This document shows, piece by piece, positions 48,110-56,601 of a DNA stretch of 64,000 nt (the first letter of the stretch is position 1; each line of letters begins with the position of its first letter). This DNA is from an uncultured Clostridia bacterium (GTDB lineage Bacteria > Bacillota > Clostridia > TANB77 > CAG-508), in contig CALXEX010000005.1 in assembly GCA_944387445.1 (NCBI GenBank), positions 16,066 to 80,065 on the forward strand. Reading direction: 5' to 3'. A program made the position numbers and the translations under genes. The notes under the pieces are model-generated. The model was not told the origin of the DNA. It saw only the letters and a list, made by a program, of their open reading frames with translations, and made no database searches.

Positions 48110-48592
48110 ATGAAAAGTGAAATTGAAAATGAAATGAAATTAGAATTTATTAGTAAATCTGCAAATGAAGCATTTGCAAGAATCACAGTAGCAGCGTTTG
48201 CATCACAGTTAGATCCTACAATTGAAGAATTGGCAGATATTAAAACAGCAGTATCTGAAGCTGTTACCAATTGCATTATTCATGGATATGATAAAAAACA
48301 AGGGATTGTTAAAATATTTGCAAGGCTAAAAGAAAATGAAATTTTAATAGAAATATCAGATAAGGGCAAGGGAATTGAAAATATTGATATAGCAAAAGAA
48401 CCATTATATACCACAAAACCAAATTTAGAAAGATCAGGAATGGGATTTACTATTATGGAAAGTTTTATGGACGAAGTAGATGTAGAATCTGTTGTAGGCT
48501 TAGGAACAAAAGTGACCATGAGAAAAGTGATAAAAAATAAACTGGAAAATGAAGAATCTGATGATGAGTTTGAAATGATTACAAAAGAATAG
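48110..48592 (+). CDS. spoIIAB: Anti-sigma F factor and kinase SpoIIAB
   Basis: 160 residues from the ATG at 48110 behind AAAGGAAAAG; this gives the family-like start with ENEMKLEF and leaves out a 12-residue extension. GHKL-type ATP site: [11 protein letters not shown] (N box), DKGKGI (G1) and RSGMGFTIM (G2). It binds SigmaF and phosphorylates SpoIIAA. The tail ([14 protein letters not shown]) is acidic. The gap to sigF is nine bases. Confidence 0.95.
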   Translation: MKSEIENEMKLEFISKSANEAFARITVAAFASQLDPTIEELADIKTAVSEAVTNCIIHGYDKKQGIVKIFARLKENEILIEISDKGKGIENIDIAKEPLYTTKPNLERSGMGFTIMESFMDEVDVESVVGLGTKVTMRKVIKNKLENEESDDEFEMITKE

Positions 48593-48601
48593 AGGTAAAC
48601 T

Positions 48602-49330
48602 ATGTTTGAAAATAGTGTAGAAGCAATCAAGAAAGCACAATCTGGTGACAAATATGAAATGGAAAGAATGATTAGAGATAATAATGGACTTATTTGGAGT
48701 ATTGTTAAAAGGTTTAATGGGAGAGGATATGATTTAGAAGATTTATACCAGATAGGGTGTATGGGATTTATAAAATCCATCAAAAGATTTGATACCAATT
48801 ATGATGTAAAATTATCTACATATGCAGTTCCTTATATGATAGGAGAAATTAAACGATATATACGTGATGATGGTCCTATAAAAGTAAGTAGAAGTATTAA
48901 GGAATTAGGAATGAAAATAAGAGAACTGCAAAAAGAAAATTTAAATAAAAAAGGAAAAGAATTGACAATTGATGAATTAGAAAAAGAATTAAAAATTTCC
49001 AAAGAAGATATTGCATTGGCATTAGAAGCAAATCATACAGTAGAATCCATAGATGGAAAAGTCTATACAAATCATAAAGATGGAAATAGTATCAATTTAA
49101 TAGAAAGAATTTCATCAGATAAAAACGAAGAAGAATGTATCACAAATAAATTAGCAATAAAACAATTAATAGATGGGTTAGAAGATAGAGATAAAGAAAT
49201 TATTTTCTTAAGGTTTTATAAAGACAAAACACAATCACAAGTGGCAAAAATTCTTGGTATTACACAAGTACAAGTATCAAGACTAGAAAGAAAAATTTTA
49301 GAGAATATGAAAATGAAGCTAATTTCATAA
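48602..49330 (+). CDS. sigF: RNA polymerase sigma-F factor
   Basis: 242 residues. Region 2 has NNGLIWSIVKRFNGRGYDLEDLYQIGCMGFIKSI and the promoter-melting helix, region 3 is present (VSRSIKELGMKIREL), and region 4 ends in the helix-turn-helix QSQVAKILGITQVQVSRLERKIL. It is the first forespore-specific sigma factor. The order spoIIAA-spoIIAB-sigF is the classic one, and spoIID follows after 12 bases. Confidence 0.96.
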   Translation: MFENSVEAIKKAQSGDKYEMERMIRDNNGLIWSIVKRFNGRGYDLEDLYQIGCMGFIKSIKRFDTNYDVKLSTYAVPYMIGEIKRYIRDDGPIKVSRSIKELGMKIRELQKENLNKKGKELTIDELEKELKISKEDIALALEANHTVESIDGKVYTNHKDGNSINLIERISSDKNEEECITNKLAIKQLIDGLEDRDKEIIFLRFYKDKTQSQVAKILGITQVQVSRLERKILENMKMKLIS

Positions 49331-49342
49331 TGAGGTGATAGA

Positions 49343-50351
49343 TTGAAAAAGTTTTTTATCTATTTTTTTACTTTTTTATTTATTTGTTTTATCTTACCAG
49401 CATTGCTAACAAAATCGGAAATGAATGCATTATCAGAAACAAGTCAAGAAGAAAATAAACAAGCAGATGAAGAAGTGATAGAACCATATACATATAATCA
49501 ATATGGAACAATTAAACTATTACATACAGATACAAATGAGGTAGAAGAAGTACCATTAGATATGTATCTTTGCCATGTAGTATCAGCAGAAATGCCAGTT
49601 GATTTTGAAACAGAAGCCTTGAAGGCGCAAGCCATTGTAGCAAGAACATATACAATTTATAAAATCAAAAATAAAAAACATGATAATGCAGACATTTGCG
49701 ATGATTCAAATTGTTGTCAAGCTTGGATTTCAAAAGAAGATAGGCTAGCCAGATGGGATGGAGACAAAGAAGCAAAATGGAACAAGATAGAAACATGTGT
49801 AAAAGAGACACAAGGAAAAATCATTACATATAATAATGAACCAATCAATGCTTTTTTTCATTCAAATAGTGGCGGAAAAACAGAACTTCCAGTAGATGTA
49901 TGGGGAGGACGGTAGTAATATGCCATATCTTCAAGTTGTAGAAACAGCAGGGGAGGAAGGATATACACAATATAACTCAGAAGTGGAGTTATCTAATGAT
50001 GAAATATTAGAAAAATTAAAAGTAAACTATGCAGATATTCAGATTGATTTTAATAATACAGAAGATATAAAAATATTGGAATATACAAGTAGTGGAAGAG
50101 TGAAAACCATTAAATTTGGTAATCATGAAATTTCAGGTACAGAAGCAAGAAGTATATTTGGATTACGTTCTACTAATTTTGAAGTATTAAGAGAAGATGG
50201 AAAAATAAAATTTACGGTTAAAGGATATGGTCATGGTGTAGGAATGAGCCAAACAGGAGCGGATAGCATGGCAAAAAGCGGAAGTTCTGCAGAAGAAATC
50301 ATTAATCATTTCTATGTTGATGTAGAGATTAAAGATGTGAATTCTCTTTAA
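49343..50351 (+). pseudogene. spoIID: SpoIID engulfment transglycosylase, frameshifted
   Basis: The first part (49343-49915, TTG start after GAGGTGAT) has a signal-anchor and LCHVVSAEMPVDFETEALKAQAIVARTY and ends HSNSGGKTELPVDVWGGR at a TAG. The second part (readable from 49911, +1 frame) continues GSNMPYLQVVETAG and ends with GYGHGVGMSQTGADSMA. Together they give about 335 residues, the normal SpoIID length. One surplus base near 49907-49910 separates them. SpoIID degrades peptidoglycan during engulfment, so the break would block sporulation unless it is a sequence error or is read through by +1 frameshifting. Confidence 0.85.
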
Positions 50352-50358
50352 ATATCAA

Positions 50359-50473
50359 ATTAGAAACTCTTAAATAATTTTATGGAAAATGTTCGCGCTT
50401 GACGTGAGAACTGCCATAAAATTATTTTAGAGTTTTTTGTTATTCGTATTGAGCCGAGGAATTTATAAGAAAT
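50359..50473. mobile_element. MITE-like palindromic element, copy 2 (partial)
   Basis: A degenerate copy of the inner part of the element at 35690-35940. Arms at 50362-50385 and 50414-50437 (AGAAACTCTTAAATAATTTT and CCATAAAATTATTTTAGAGT) match copy 1 with few changes, and GTATTGAGCCGAGGAATTTAT also matches. The 46-bp outer arms are absent. It starts about eight bases after the spoIID stop. Confidence 0.7.
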
Positions 50474-50633
50474 GAATATACAAGGAGTTGAGCCTGAGAG
50501 AAAGAGGCGCAATAAACTAGGAAATGTAACAAGTTAATCATGTTATTTTTATTTTTTAAAAAATTATTTAAAAATGTATAATCCTTAAAAAAAAGGAAAT
50601 ACTTGTAATAACAAAGTATTTAAGGAGGATTAT

Positions 50634-51455
50634 ATGAAAAAGGACATTCATTTAAAAAATATAAGGGAAAAAAACATAAATGACAAAATCATTTCTTATG
50701 TAGTAGTAGGAGCAATCATAATTGCTATTATTGTTATTTCACTTCTATTGTATAGTCAGAAAATAAATCAGGATGTAAAAGACGAGACAATAACATTAGA
50801 TCAAATGACAGATATGATAGGAGATACAAATCAATATAATGAGGAAACAGAAAGTGCCAGTACAGAAATAGGAAAAACAGTTGAAGAGAGTGAAGAAGAA
50901 GCAAAACAAGAAACTGTAGAAAATAGAACAACACAAAATACAACTAGCAATGCAATTGTAGAAAGTAGTAGTGAAAATACAAATACAAGTGCAAATACAA
51001 TACAAAATACAACAAGTGAAGACACAGAAGAAACACAAGAAGTAAAAGAGTTAACTTTTGAAAAACCAGTTGAAGGAGAAATTGTAAGAGAATTTGCTCA
51101 AGATAATTTAGTATATTCAGAAACATTAGAAGAGTGGGTTACACATAATGGAATTGATATAAAAGCAGATAAAACTACAGTTGTAAAATCTGCAGAAGCA
51201 GGTGTTGTAAAGTCTATAAAAAATGATCCTAGATATGGTTTAACAATTGTAATTGAACATGATGATACGTATCAAACGGTATATTCGAATTTGTTAACTT
51301 CTGAATTTGTTGTAGAAGGAGAAAAAGTAGAAAAAGGACAATCTATAGGAACGGTTGGAAATAGTGCTGTGTTTGAAATTGCAGACGAACCACATTTACA
51401 TTTTGAAATATTAAAAAATTCTATACAAGTAGACCCTTCTATTTATATACAATAA
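50634..51455 (+). CDS. spoIIQ: SpoIIQ, LytM/M23-domain forespore protein
   Basis: 273 residues. One transmembrane helix (about 23-43), a Ser/Thr/Glu-rich linker of 85 residues and an M23 domain. THNGIDIKA and PHLHFEI hold the zinc ligands (His, Asp and the H-x-H pair), so unlike Bacillus SpoIIQ this one should still bind metal, as in Clostridioides. SpoIIQ bridges the forespore membrane to SpoIIIAH. It follows spoIID, its usual clostridial neighbour, with the palindromic repeat between them. AAGGAGG precedes the ATG. Confidence 0.88.
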   Translation: MKKDIHLKNIREKNINDKIISYVVVGAIIIAIIVISLLLYSQKINQDVKDETITLDQMTDMIGDTNQYNEETESASTEIGKTVEESEEEAKQETVENRTTQNTTSNAIVESSSENTNTSANTIQNTTSEDTEETQEVKELTFEKPVEGEIVREFAQDNLVYSETLEEWVTHNGIDIKADKTTVVKSAEAGVVKSIKNDPRYGLTIVIEHDDTYQTVYSNLLTSEFVVEGEKVEKGQSIGTVGNSAVFEIADEPHLHFEILKNSIQVDPSIYIQ

Positions 51456-51590
51456 CACGAGCCTCTTGCTATTCCCGCTTCCTCATTTCTTTTCTATTAA
51501 GAAATTACAATTGACGAAGTAAAATATGTATGATAAAATACGTTAGTAAGTAGCGTAACTACTAAATAAAGATAGAAGAGGGAATGAAAA

Positions 51591-52682
51591 ATGAAGCTAG
51601 GAATCGTTGGATTACCAAATGTAGGAAAAAGTACATTATTTAATAGTATCACAAAAGCAGGCGCAGAATGTGCAAACTATCCATTTTGTACAATAGAACC
51701 AAATGTAGGGGTTGTACCTGTTCCAGATGAAAGATTAGATGTATTAGCCAATATGTATCATCCACAAAAAGTAACACATGCAGTAATTGAATTTGTAGAT
51801 ATAGCAGGATTGGTTAAAGGAGCAAGCAAAGGAGAGGGATTAGGAAATAAGTTTTTATCACATATTCGAGAAACAGATGCTATATGTGAAGTAGTAAGAT
51901 GTTTTGAAGACTCTAATATTGTACATGTTGATGGAAGTATTAATCCAGTAAGAGATATCGAAACCATTAATTTGGAATTAATATTTGCAGATATGGAAAC
52001 AGTTAATAAACGATTAGATAAAGCTAAGAAAAATTTAAAAGCAGATAAAAAATATCAAGAAGAAATTGATTTGTTAGAAAAAATAAAAGAAAATTTAGAG
52101 AATGGTATATCAGCAAGGGCAATTGATTTTAATGAAGATGAACAAGCTTTAGTAAAAGATATGTTTTTATTAACAACAAAACCAATATTATATATTGCCA
52201 ATGTTTCTGAAGAACAATTAAGTGATGCAGAAAATGACCAAATGGTCAAAAAAGTAAAAGAATATGCAGAAAAAGAAAAAGCAGAAGTGATTCCTTTATG
52301 TGTCAAAGTAGAAGAAGAATTATCAGGACTTGAAGATAAAGACAAGAAAGAAATGTTGGAAATGTTAGGATTAGAAGAATCAGGACTAGATAAAGTTATT
52401 AAAAAAAGTTATGATTTATTAGGTTTAATGTCATTCTTAACAGCAGGAGAACCAGAAGTAAGAGCCTGGACAATTAAGAAAGGAACCAAAGCTCCACAGG
52501 CTGCAGGAAAAATACATTCAGACATTGAAAGAGGCTTTATTAAAGCAGAAGTGGTTTCTTTTAAAGACTTGGTAGAACAGGGATCAATGGTATCAGCAAG
52601 AGAAAAAGGCTTGGTTAGATCAGAAGGGAAAGAATATATTATGCAAGATGGAGATATTGTTCTATTCAAATTTAATGTATAA
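51591..52682 (+). CDS. ychF: Redox-regulated ATPase YchF
   Basis: A 363-residue Obg-like P-loop protein that prefers ATP. GLPNVGKSTLFN is the P-loop, DIAGLVKGASKGEGLGNKFL the switch region, and NVSE replaces the NKxD motif, which explains ATP preference. A coiled coil (about 130-165) and the TGS domain (TAGEPEVRAWTIKKGTKAPQ) are complete. It is one of the most conserved genes of bacteria and stands alone here. Confidence 0.96.
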   Translation: MKLGIVGLPNVGKSTLFNSITKAGAECANYPFCTIEPNVGVVPVPDERLDVLANMYHPQKVTHAVIEFVDIAGLVKGASKGEGLGNKFLSHIRETDAICEVVRCFEDSNIVHVDGSINPVRDIETINLELIFADMETVNKRLDKAKKNLKADKKYQEEIDLLEKIKENLENGISARAIDFNEDEQALVKDMFLLTTKPILYIANVSEEQLSDAENDQMVKKVKEYAEKEKAEVIPLCVKVEEELSGLEDKDKKEMLEMLGLEESGLDKVIKKSYDLLGLMSFLTAGEPEVRAWTIKKGTKAPQAAGKIHSDIERGFIKAEVVSFKDLVEQGSMVSAREKGLVRSEGKEYIMQDGDIVLFKFNV

Positions 52683-52870
52683 AAATGAGAGATTCAGAAA
52701 AAAGTTATAATTAGTCAAGAAAAAATAGTGTTTTCTATGCAATAAGAAAGAATATATACTTGTAACAAAAATGTAATAAAAAAATCAAAAAAATGTATTG
52801 ACGAAAAAATAAAATAAGTATATTATAATGGTAATGTAAACAAAAGATAGACAATAGTGTGTTTGTGGAC
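52683..52870. other. AT-rich leader region before the LPKTG gene
   Basis: No ORF and no clear hairpin. A second promoter-like pair (TTGACG near 52799 and TATAAT near 52825) has too long a spacer to be convincing. Confidence 0.3.
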
Positions 52871-52899
52871 TTGCAATTATTAAAAAAACGTGCTATAAT
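52871..52899 (+). promoter_or_regulatory. SigA-type promoter of the LPKTG gene
   Basis: TTGCAA, 17 bases, TATAAT, about 55 bases before the ATG at 52956. Confidence 0.7.
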
Positions 52900-52955
52900 A
52901 ATAATTGTTTATAGAGTTAATCGAAAATATACTATTCAAAGTAAGGAGAGGTAAT

Positions 52956-53333
52956 ATGAAAAAATCAATTATTTTAAAAAGTTTTTTAGTAATTTTAGTA
53001 TGTGCAATGCTTATATTTGCAATAACACCAGTATATGCAGCAACAGATGAAGGGTTTGAAGATATTTTAACAGGCAATTCATCAAACACTTCAAATACAG
53101 GAAATACCAATACGGGAAATAAAAATACAGGAAATACTAACACTAATACAAATTCTAGCAATGTTCAAAATTTGAATGCATTAAGAAATACAAGTAATAC
53201 TACAAATACAGCTAATACTTTACCTAAAACAGGAATCCAAGATTCTTTACCAACTGTATTATTAGTTGTTGTATTTGGAATTTCAGCAGTTTATGCATAT
53301 AAGAAAATAAAAGATTATAGAAATATTGATTAA
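52956..53333 (+). CDS. Small secreted LPXTG cell-wall protein with Asn-Thr-Gly repeats
   Basis: 125 residues from the ATG at 52956 behind AAGGAGAGG. A signal peptide ending near PVYA, a low-complexity stretch of repeated NTG/NTNT units (about residues 45-85), then LPKTG, a hydrophobic segment and a basic tail (YKKIKDYRN). This is a full sorting signal with almost no folded domain, so the protein looks like a wall spacer or a small anchored peptide. A sortase gene faces it 33 bases away. Confidence 0.85.
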   Translation: MKKSIILKSFLVILVCAMLIFAITPVYAATDEGFEDILTGNSSNTSNTGNTNTGNKNTGNTNTNTNSSNVQNLNALRNTSNTTNTANTLPKTGIQDSLPTVLLVVVFGISAVYAYKKIKDYRNID

Positions 53334-53353
53334 TATATGAATTAGTAATAAGT

Positions 53354-53387
53354 AAATTGAAGATGATTAAACATCTTCAATTTTTGC
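53354..53387 (+). terminator. Bidirectional terminator between the LPKTG and sortase genes
   Basis: AAATTGAAGATG and CATCTTCAATTT around a six-base loop, with T-run on the right and A-rich flank on the left. It overlaps the sortase stop codon. Confidence 0.75.
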
Positions 53388-54062
53388 TTTTATAATGATT
53401 CGGTTACCATTAAAATTATTACATGTAACCAAAGTTAATTCAAAAGAATCTGTGATTGTTTGATACACAGGAGATAAATCATCAAATTTTACTTCGTAAT
53501 TTTTAATGACAGAATACGTATATTGATTATCAGAAGTATCATATATATATATTTTATTCTCTATATTTAAATTTTTAATATTACTAAAGAATTTATCATT
53601 ATCATAATTATGTCCTGCGATACATAAATTAGCAGGATTAGGATTTGTAGAAGGAAAATCTCCGAAAAAACGACATGGAGAAGTTTTTAGTAATTCATCG
53701 TTTAATTCATTAAAAATTGGATAAGAAATATTTAGTATCGGGATTTCGATGATTCCAATAATACTATTAGGTGCAAGTGGGAGAGTATTGTTTGTATTAT
53801 CAATTGTATGATTCGAATACAATTTGGTGATACTATAATTATTAATTAGTAAATTCGAAAAATCTTCTTTATGATTTAAAGAAATTTTGTAATAAGCAAA
53901 TATAGAAGTAATGATAAGTATAGCAATAATAGAAAGAAAAAATTGAATATTAAATATTTTTTTTAGAGAATATTTTTTAGAATGGATGTATTTATTATTA
54001 GAATCTTCTGATTGGTCAATATGTTTATTAAAATCAATATTGATAATTTGATTCATGTACAT
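53367..54062 (-). CDS. Sortase (class D-like)
   Basis: 231 residues. An N-terminal helix (about 37-58) anchors the enzyme. The sortase fold carries all three catalytic residues: His in CIAGHNYDNDKFF, Cys in LTLVTCNN and Arg in GNRIIIKA. It should cut LPXTG-type signals and link the substrate to the wall; the LPKTG protein at 52956 and the LPKAG VWA protein at 24586 are the visible substrates. The sub-class is uncertain. AAAGGA precedes the start. Confidence 0.88.
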   Translation of the reverse strand: MYMNQIINIDFNKHIDQSEDSNNKYIHSKKYSLKKIFNIQFFLSIIAILIITSIFAYYKISLNHKEDFSNLLINNYSITKLYSNHTIDNTNNTLPLAPNSIIGIIEIPILNISYPIFNELNDELLKTSPCRFFGDFPSTNPNPANLCIAGHNYDNDKFFSNIKNLNIENKIYIYDTSDNQYTYSVIKNYEVKFDDLSPVYQTITDSFELTLVTCNNFNGNRIIIKAKIEDV

Positions 54063-54217
54063 ACCAGTCCTTTCATGCTATTAACTATTAGTATTTCCGT
54101 CTATGACAAAAATATGATAGAAAGAAAAAACAAAAAAATGGAAATATTACACTTTTAAGGATTTTAATAGGGAAAAGGAATAAATTTTTTCTTATCTTAA
54201 GATTTCGAAAAAGACTC

Positions 54218-54246
54218 TTGACAAAGTGAAAATATAGTATTAAAAT
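54218..54246 (+). promoter_or_regulatory. SigA-type promoter of the MarR-ABC exporter operon
   Basis: TTGACA, 17 bases, TAAAAT, immediately followed by the operator-like palindrome. Confidence 0.75.
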
Positions 54247-54248
54247 AG

Positions 54249-54264
54249 TTAGGTCACGAACTAA
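54249..54264 (+). promoter_or_regulatory. Candidate MarR operator
   Basis: TTAGGTCACGAACTAA is a near palindrome (12 of 16 positions symmetric) placed three bases after the -10 box, over the expected transcription start. Autorepression by the MarR protein encoded next is the likely use. Confidence 0.6.
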
Positions 54265-54277
54265 AAGAGGTGTAAAT

Positions 54278-54739
54278 ATGGAAAAACATGAAATTGGAAA
54301 GTACATTCAAATTGTTTCAAGACAATTAAAAAGAAATATGGATGAAACATTAAGCAAATATAATGTTACAGGCGTGCAATCTATGGTTATAGGATTTATT
54401 TATAAAAAATCTAAAAAAGGAGAAGTATTTGCTAAAGATATTGAAGAAGAATTTGATATGAGAAAAGCGACAGTTACTGGAATCATTCAATTATTAGAAA
54501 CAAATGGATTGATTGTTAGAAAAGCGAAAGAAGGTGACTGCAGATTAAAAAGTATCGTATTAACACCAAAAGCATTAGAAATAAAAACAGCAGTAAAAAA
54601 GCAAATAAGCATAGAAGAAAAAAATATTGTAAGTGAAATGACCAAAGAAGAACAAAGGCAATTTTTAGAATTACTAAAAAAAGCATCAAGAAACTTAGAG
54701 AAAAATCTCATTAGAAAGAACGAGAATTTTCAAAACTAA
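54278..54739 (+). CDS. MarR-family transcriptional regulator
   Basis: 153 residues, winged helix. The recognition helix lies in DMRKATVTGIIQLLETNGLI, followed by the wing with KEGDCRLKSIVLTPKA; helices at both ends form the dimer. AGAGG precedes the ATG. The gene starts the transcript that leads into the two ABC exporter genes, so a ligand exported by that pump probably releases the regulator. Confidence 0.9.
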   Translation: MEKHEIGKYIQIVSRQLKRNMDETLSKYNVTGVQSMVIGFIYKKSKKGEVFAKDIEEEFDMRKATVTGIIQLLETNGLIVRKAKEGDCRLKSIVLTPKALEIKTAVKKQISIEEKNIVSEMTKEEQRQFLELLKKASRNLEKNLIRKNENFQN

Positions 54740-54831
54740 ATCTATAGGATTTTTCAATTATGAAAATAGAAAAATGATTTTTCTATGAATCTATTAAAAA
54801 AGTTAAAAAATAGTGAAGAAAGGAGAGAAAT

Positions 54832-56601
54832 ATGTTAAAAAAATTAGCAAGTTATATTAAAGAGTACAAAAAAGATACCATATTAACACCTATTTTTGTT
54901 GTTTTAGAAGTTGTTATGGAGGTTGTTATTCCTTTATTAATGGCTAGAATTATAGATGTAGGAATTCAAAATGGAGATGTACGCTATATTCTAGAAATGG
55001 GAGCTTTATTAATTGTTTCAGCTATATTATCTTTAACCTTTGGAATGCTATCAGGAAGATTTGCAGCAAAAGCTTCAGCTGGATATGCAAAAAATTTAAG
55101 AAAAGCAATGTTTCATAAAGTGCAAGACTATTCTTTTGAAAATATAGATAAATTTTCAACATCAAGTTTAGTGACACGTATGACAACAGATGTTACCAAT
55201 GTGCAAATGGCTTTCCAAATGATTATCAGAATTTTGGTTAGAGGACCAATTATGATGATATTTGCTTTATTAATGGTTATGTCTATTAGCTTGAAATTAT
55301 CAGCAGTCTTTTTCGTAGCCATACCAGTTTTAGGGGCGATTTTATTCTATATAGCAATAAAAGCACATCCTAACTTTGAAAGAGTATTTAAAAAATACGA
55401 TAAATTAAATAGAGTCGTTCAAGAAAATGTATCAGCAATTAGGGTTGTAAAAGCCTATGTTAGAGAGTCTTTCGAAGAAAAGAAATTTAAAGAAGTTAAT
55501 GATGAAGTATATGAAAATTTCAAAAAAGCAGAAAAAATCGTTGCATTTAACGGACCAGTTATGCAATTTACAATTTATACTTGTATTTTATTAATCTCAT
55601 GGATTGGTACACAACTAATTGTTGGTGGAGAAATGGGAACAGGACAATTATCAAGTATTATTACATATGCATGGCAAATCCTTGCAAGTTTGATGATGTT
55701 ATCTTTTGTATTTGTTATGATTATCATGGCACAATCATCAGCAGAAAGAATTATCGAAGTTATTGATGAAGAACCAACCATAAAAGATAAAGAAAATCCA
55801 GTAACAGAAGTAAAAGACGGTTCTATCAAATTTGAAAATGTCAGTTTTCAATATAATGATGAAGAGAAAGATGATAAATTTGCACTGGAAAATATTAATT
55901 TAGATATTAAAGCAGGAGAAACCATAGGAATTATTGGTGGAACAGGAAGTTCAAAATCAACACTTGTACAATTAATACCAAGATTGTATGATGTCACAAA
56001 AGGAAACATCAAAGTAGGAGGCGTTGATGTTAAAGATTATGAAATTCACGCTTTAAGAGATGCTGTAGCTATGGTATTACAAAAAAATGTCTTATTTTCT
56101 GGAACGATTGCTGAAAACCTAAGATGGGGAAATAAAGAAGCAGATCAAGAAGAATTAGAAGAAGCATGTAAATTAGCACAAGCAGATGGATTTATTAAAG
56201 AATTCCCTAGCAAATATGAGACTGTACTAGATCAAGGTGGTACAAATGTTTCAGGAGGACAAAAACAAAGAATTTGTATTGCAAGAGCAATGCTAAAGAA
56301 ACCAAAAATATTAATTTTAGATGATTCAACAAGTGCAGTTGATACCAAAACAGATGCGTTAATTCGTAAAGCATTTAGAGAAGAAATTCCAAATACAACC
56401 AAAATTATTATTGCACAGAGAGTTTCTTCCGTTGAAGATGCAGATAAAACTATTGTATTAAATGAAGGTAAAATAGATGGAATTGGAACATCAGAAGAAT
56501 TACTAAAAACAAATGAAATTTATAGAGAAGTATATGAATCACAGATGAAAGGAGGAGACGAAGATGGAGAAAGTGAAGGGCAAGAAAAGAAAGACAATTA
56601 A
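54832..56601 (+). CDS. ABC exporter half-transporter with degenerate ATP site
   Basis: 589 residues: a six-helix transmembrane domain (about 15-310) and an ATPase domain. Walker A is GGTGSSKSTL (Ser in place of the usual second Gly), the signature is NVSGGQKQR, and Walker B ends ILILDDSTSAVDT, with Asp replacing the catalytic Glu. This is the hallmark of the non-hydrolysing partner in heterodimeric exporters such as BmrCD or TM287/288. It overlaps the next gene by 38 bases. A multidrug or lipid exporter is the likely role. Confidence 0.92.
   Translation: MLKKLASYIKEYKKDTILTPIFVVLEVVMEVVIPLLMARIIDVGIQNGDVRYILEMGALLIVSAILSLTFGMLSGRFAAKASAGYAKNLRKAMFHKVQDYSFENIDKFSTSSLVTRMTTDVTNVQMAFQMIIRILVRGPIMMIFALLMVMSISLKLSAVFFVAIPVLGAILFYIAIKAHPNFERVFKKYDKLNRVVQENVSAIRVVKAYVRESFEEKKFKEVNDEVYENFKKAEKIVAFNGPVMQFTIYTCILLISWIGTQLIVGGEMGTGQLSSIITYAWQILASLMMLSFVFVMIIMAQSSAERIIEVIDEEPTIKDKENPVTEVKDGSIKFENVSFQYNDEEKDDKFALENINLDIKAGETIGIIGGTGSSKSTLVQLIPRLYDVTKGNIKVGGVDVKDYEIHALRDAVAMVLQKNVLFSGTIAENLRWGNKEADQEELEEACKLAQADGFIKEFPSKYETVLDQGGTNVSGGQKQRICIARAMLKKPKILILDDSTSAVDTKTDALIRKAFREEIPNTTKIIIAQRVSSVEDADKTIVLNEGKIDGIGTSEELLKTNEIYREVYESQMKGGDEDGESEGQEKKDN

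Noticed and set aside
50485-50535. Lysine-riboswitch-like start (AGAGGCGC) upstream of spoIIQ
   Set aside because: Only the first eight bases resemble an L-box; the further conserved helices are absent and the downstream gene is unrelated to lysine.
50734-51126. Several Leu/Cys-rich reverse ORFs opposite spoIIQ
   Set aside because: They are shadows of the Thr/Asn/Glu-rich linker of spoIIQ and have no start signals.
53085-53165. Possible short tandem array (CRISPR-like) in the LPKTG gene
   Set aside because: The repeats are in-frame Asn-Thr-Gly codons without spacers of constant length; they encode a low-complexity wall-spanning segment.
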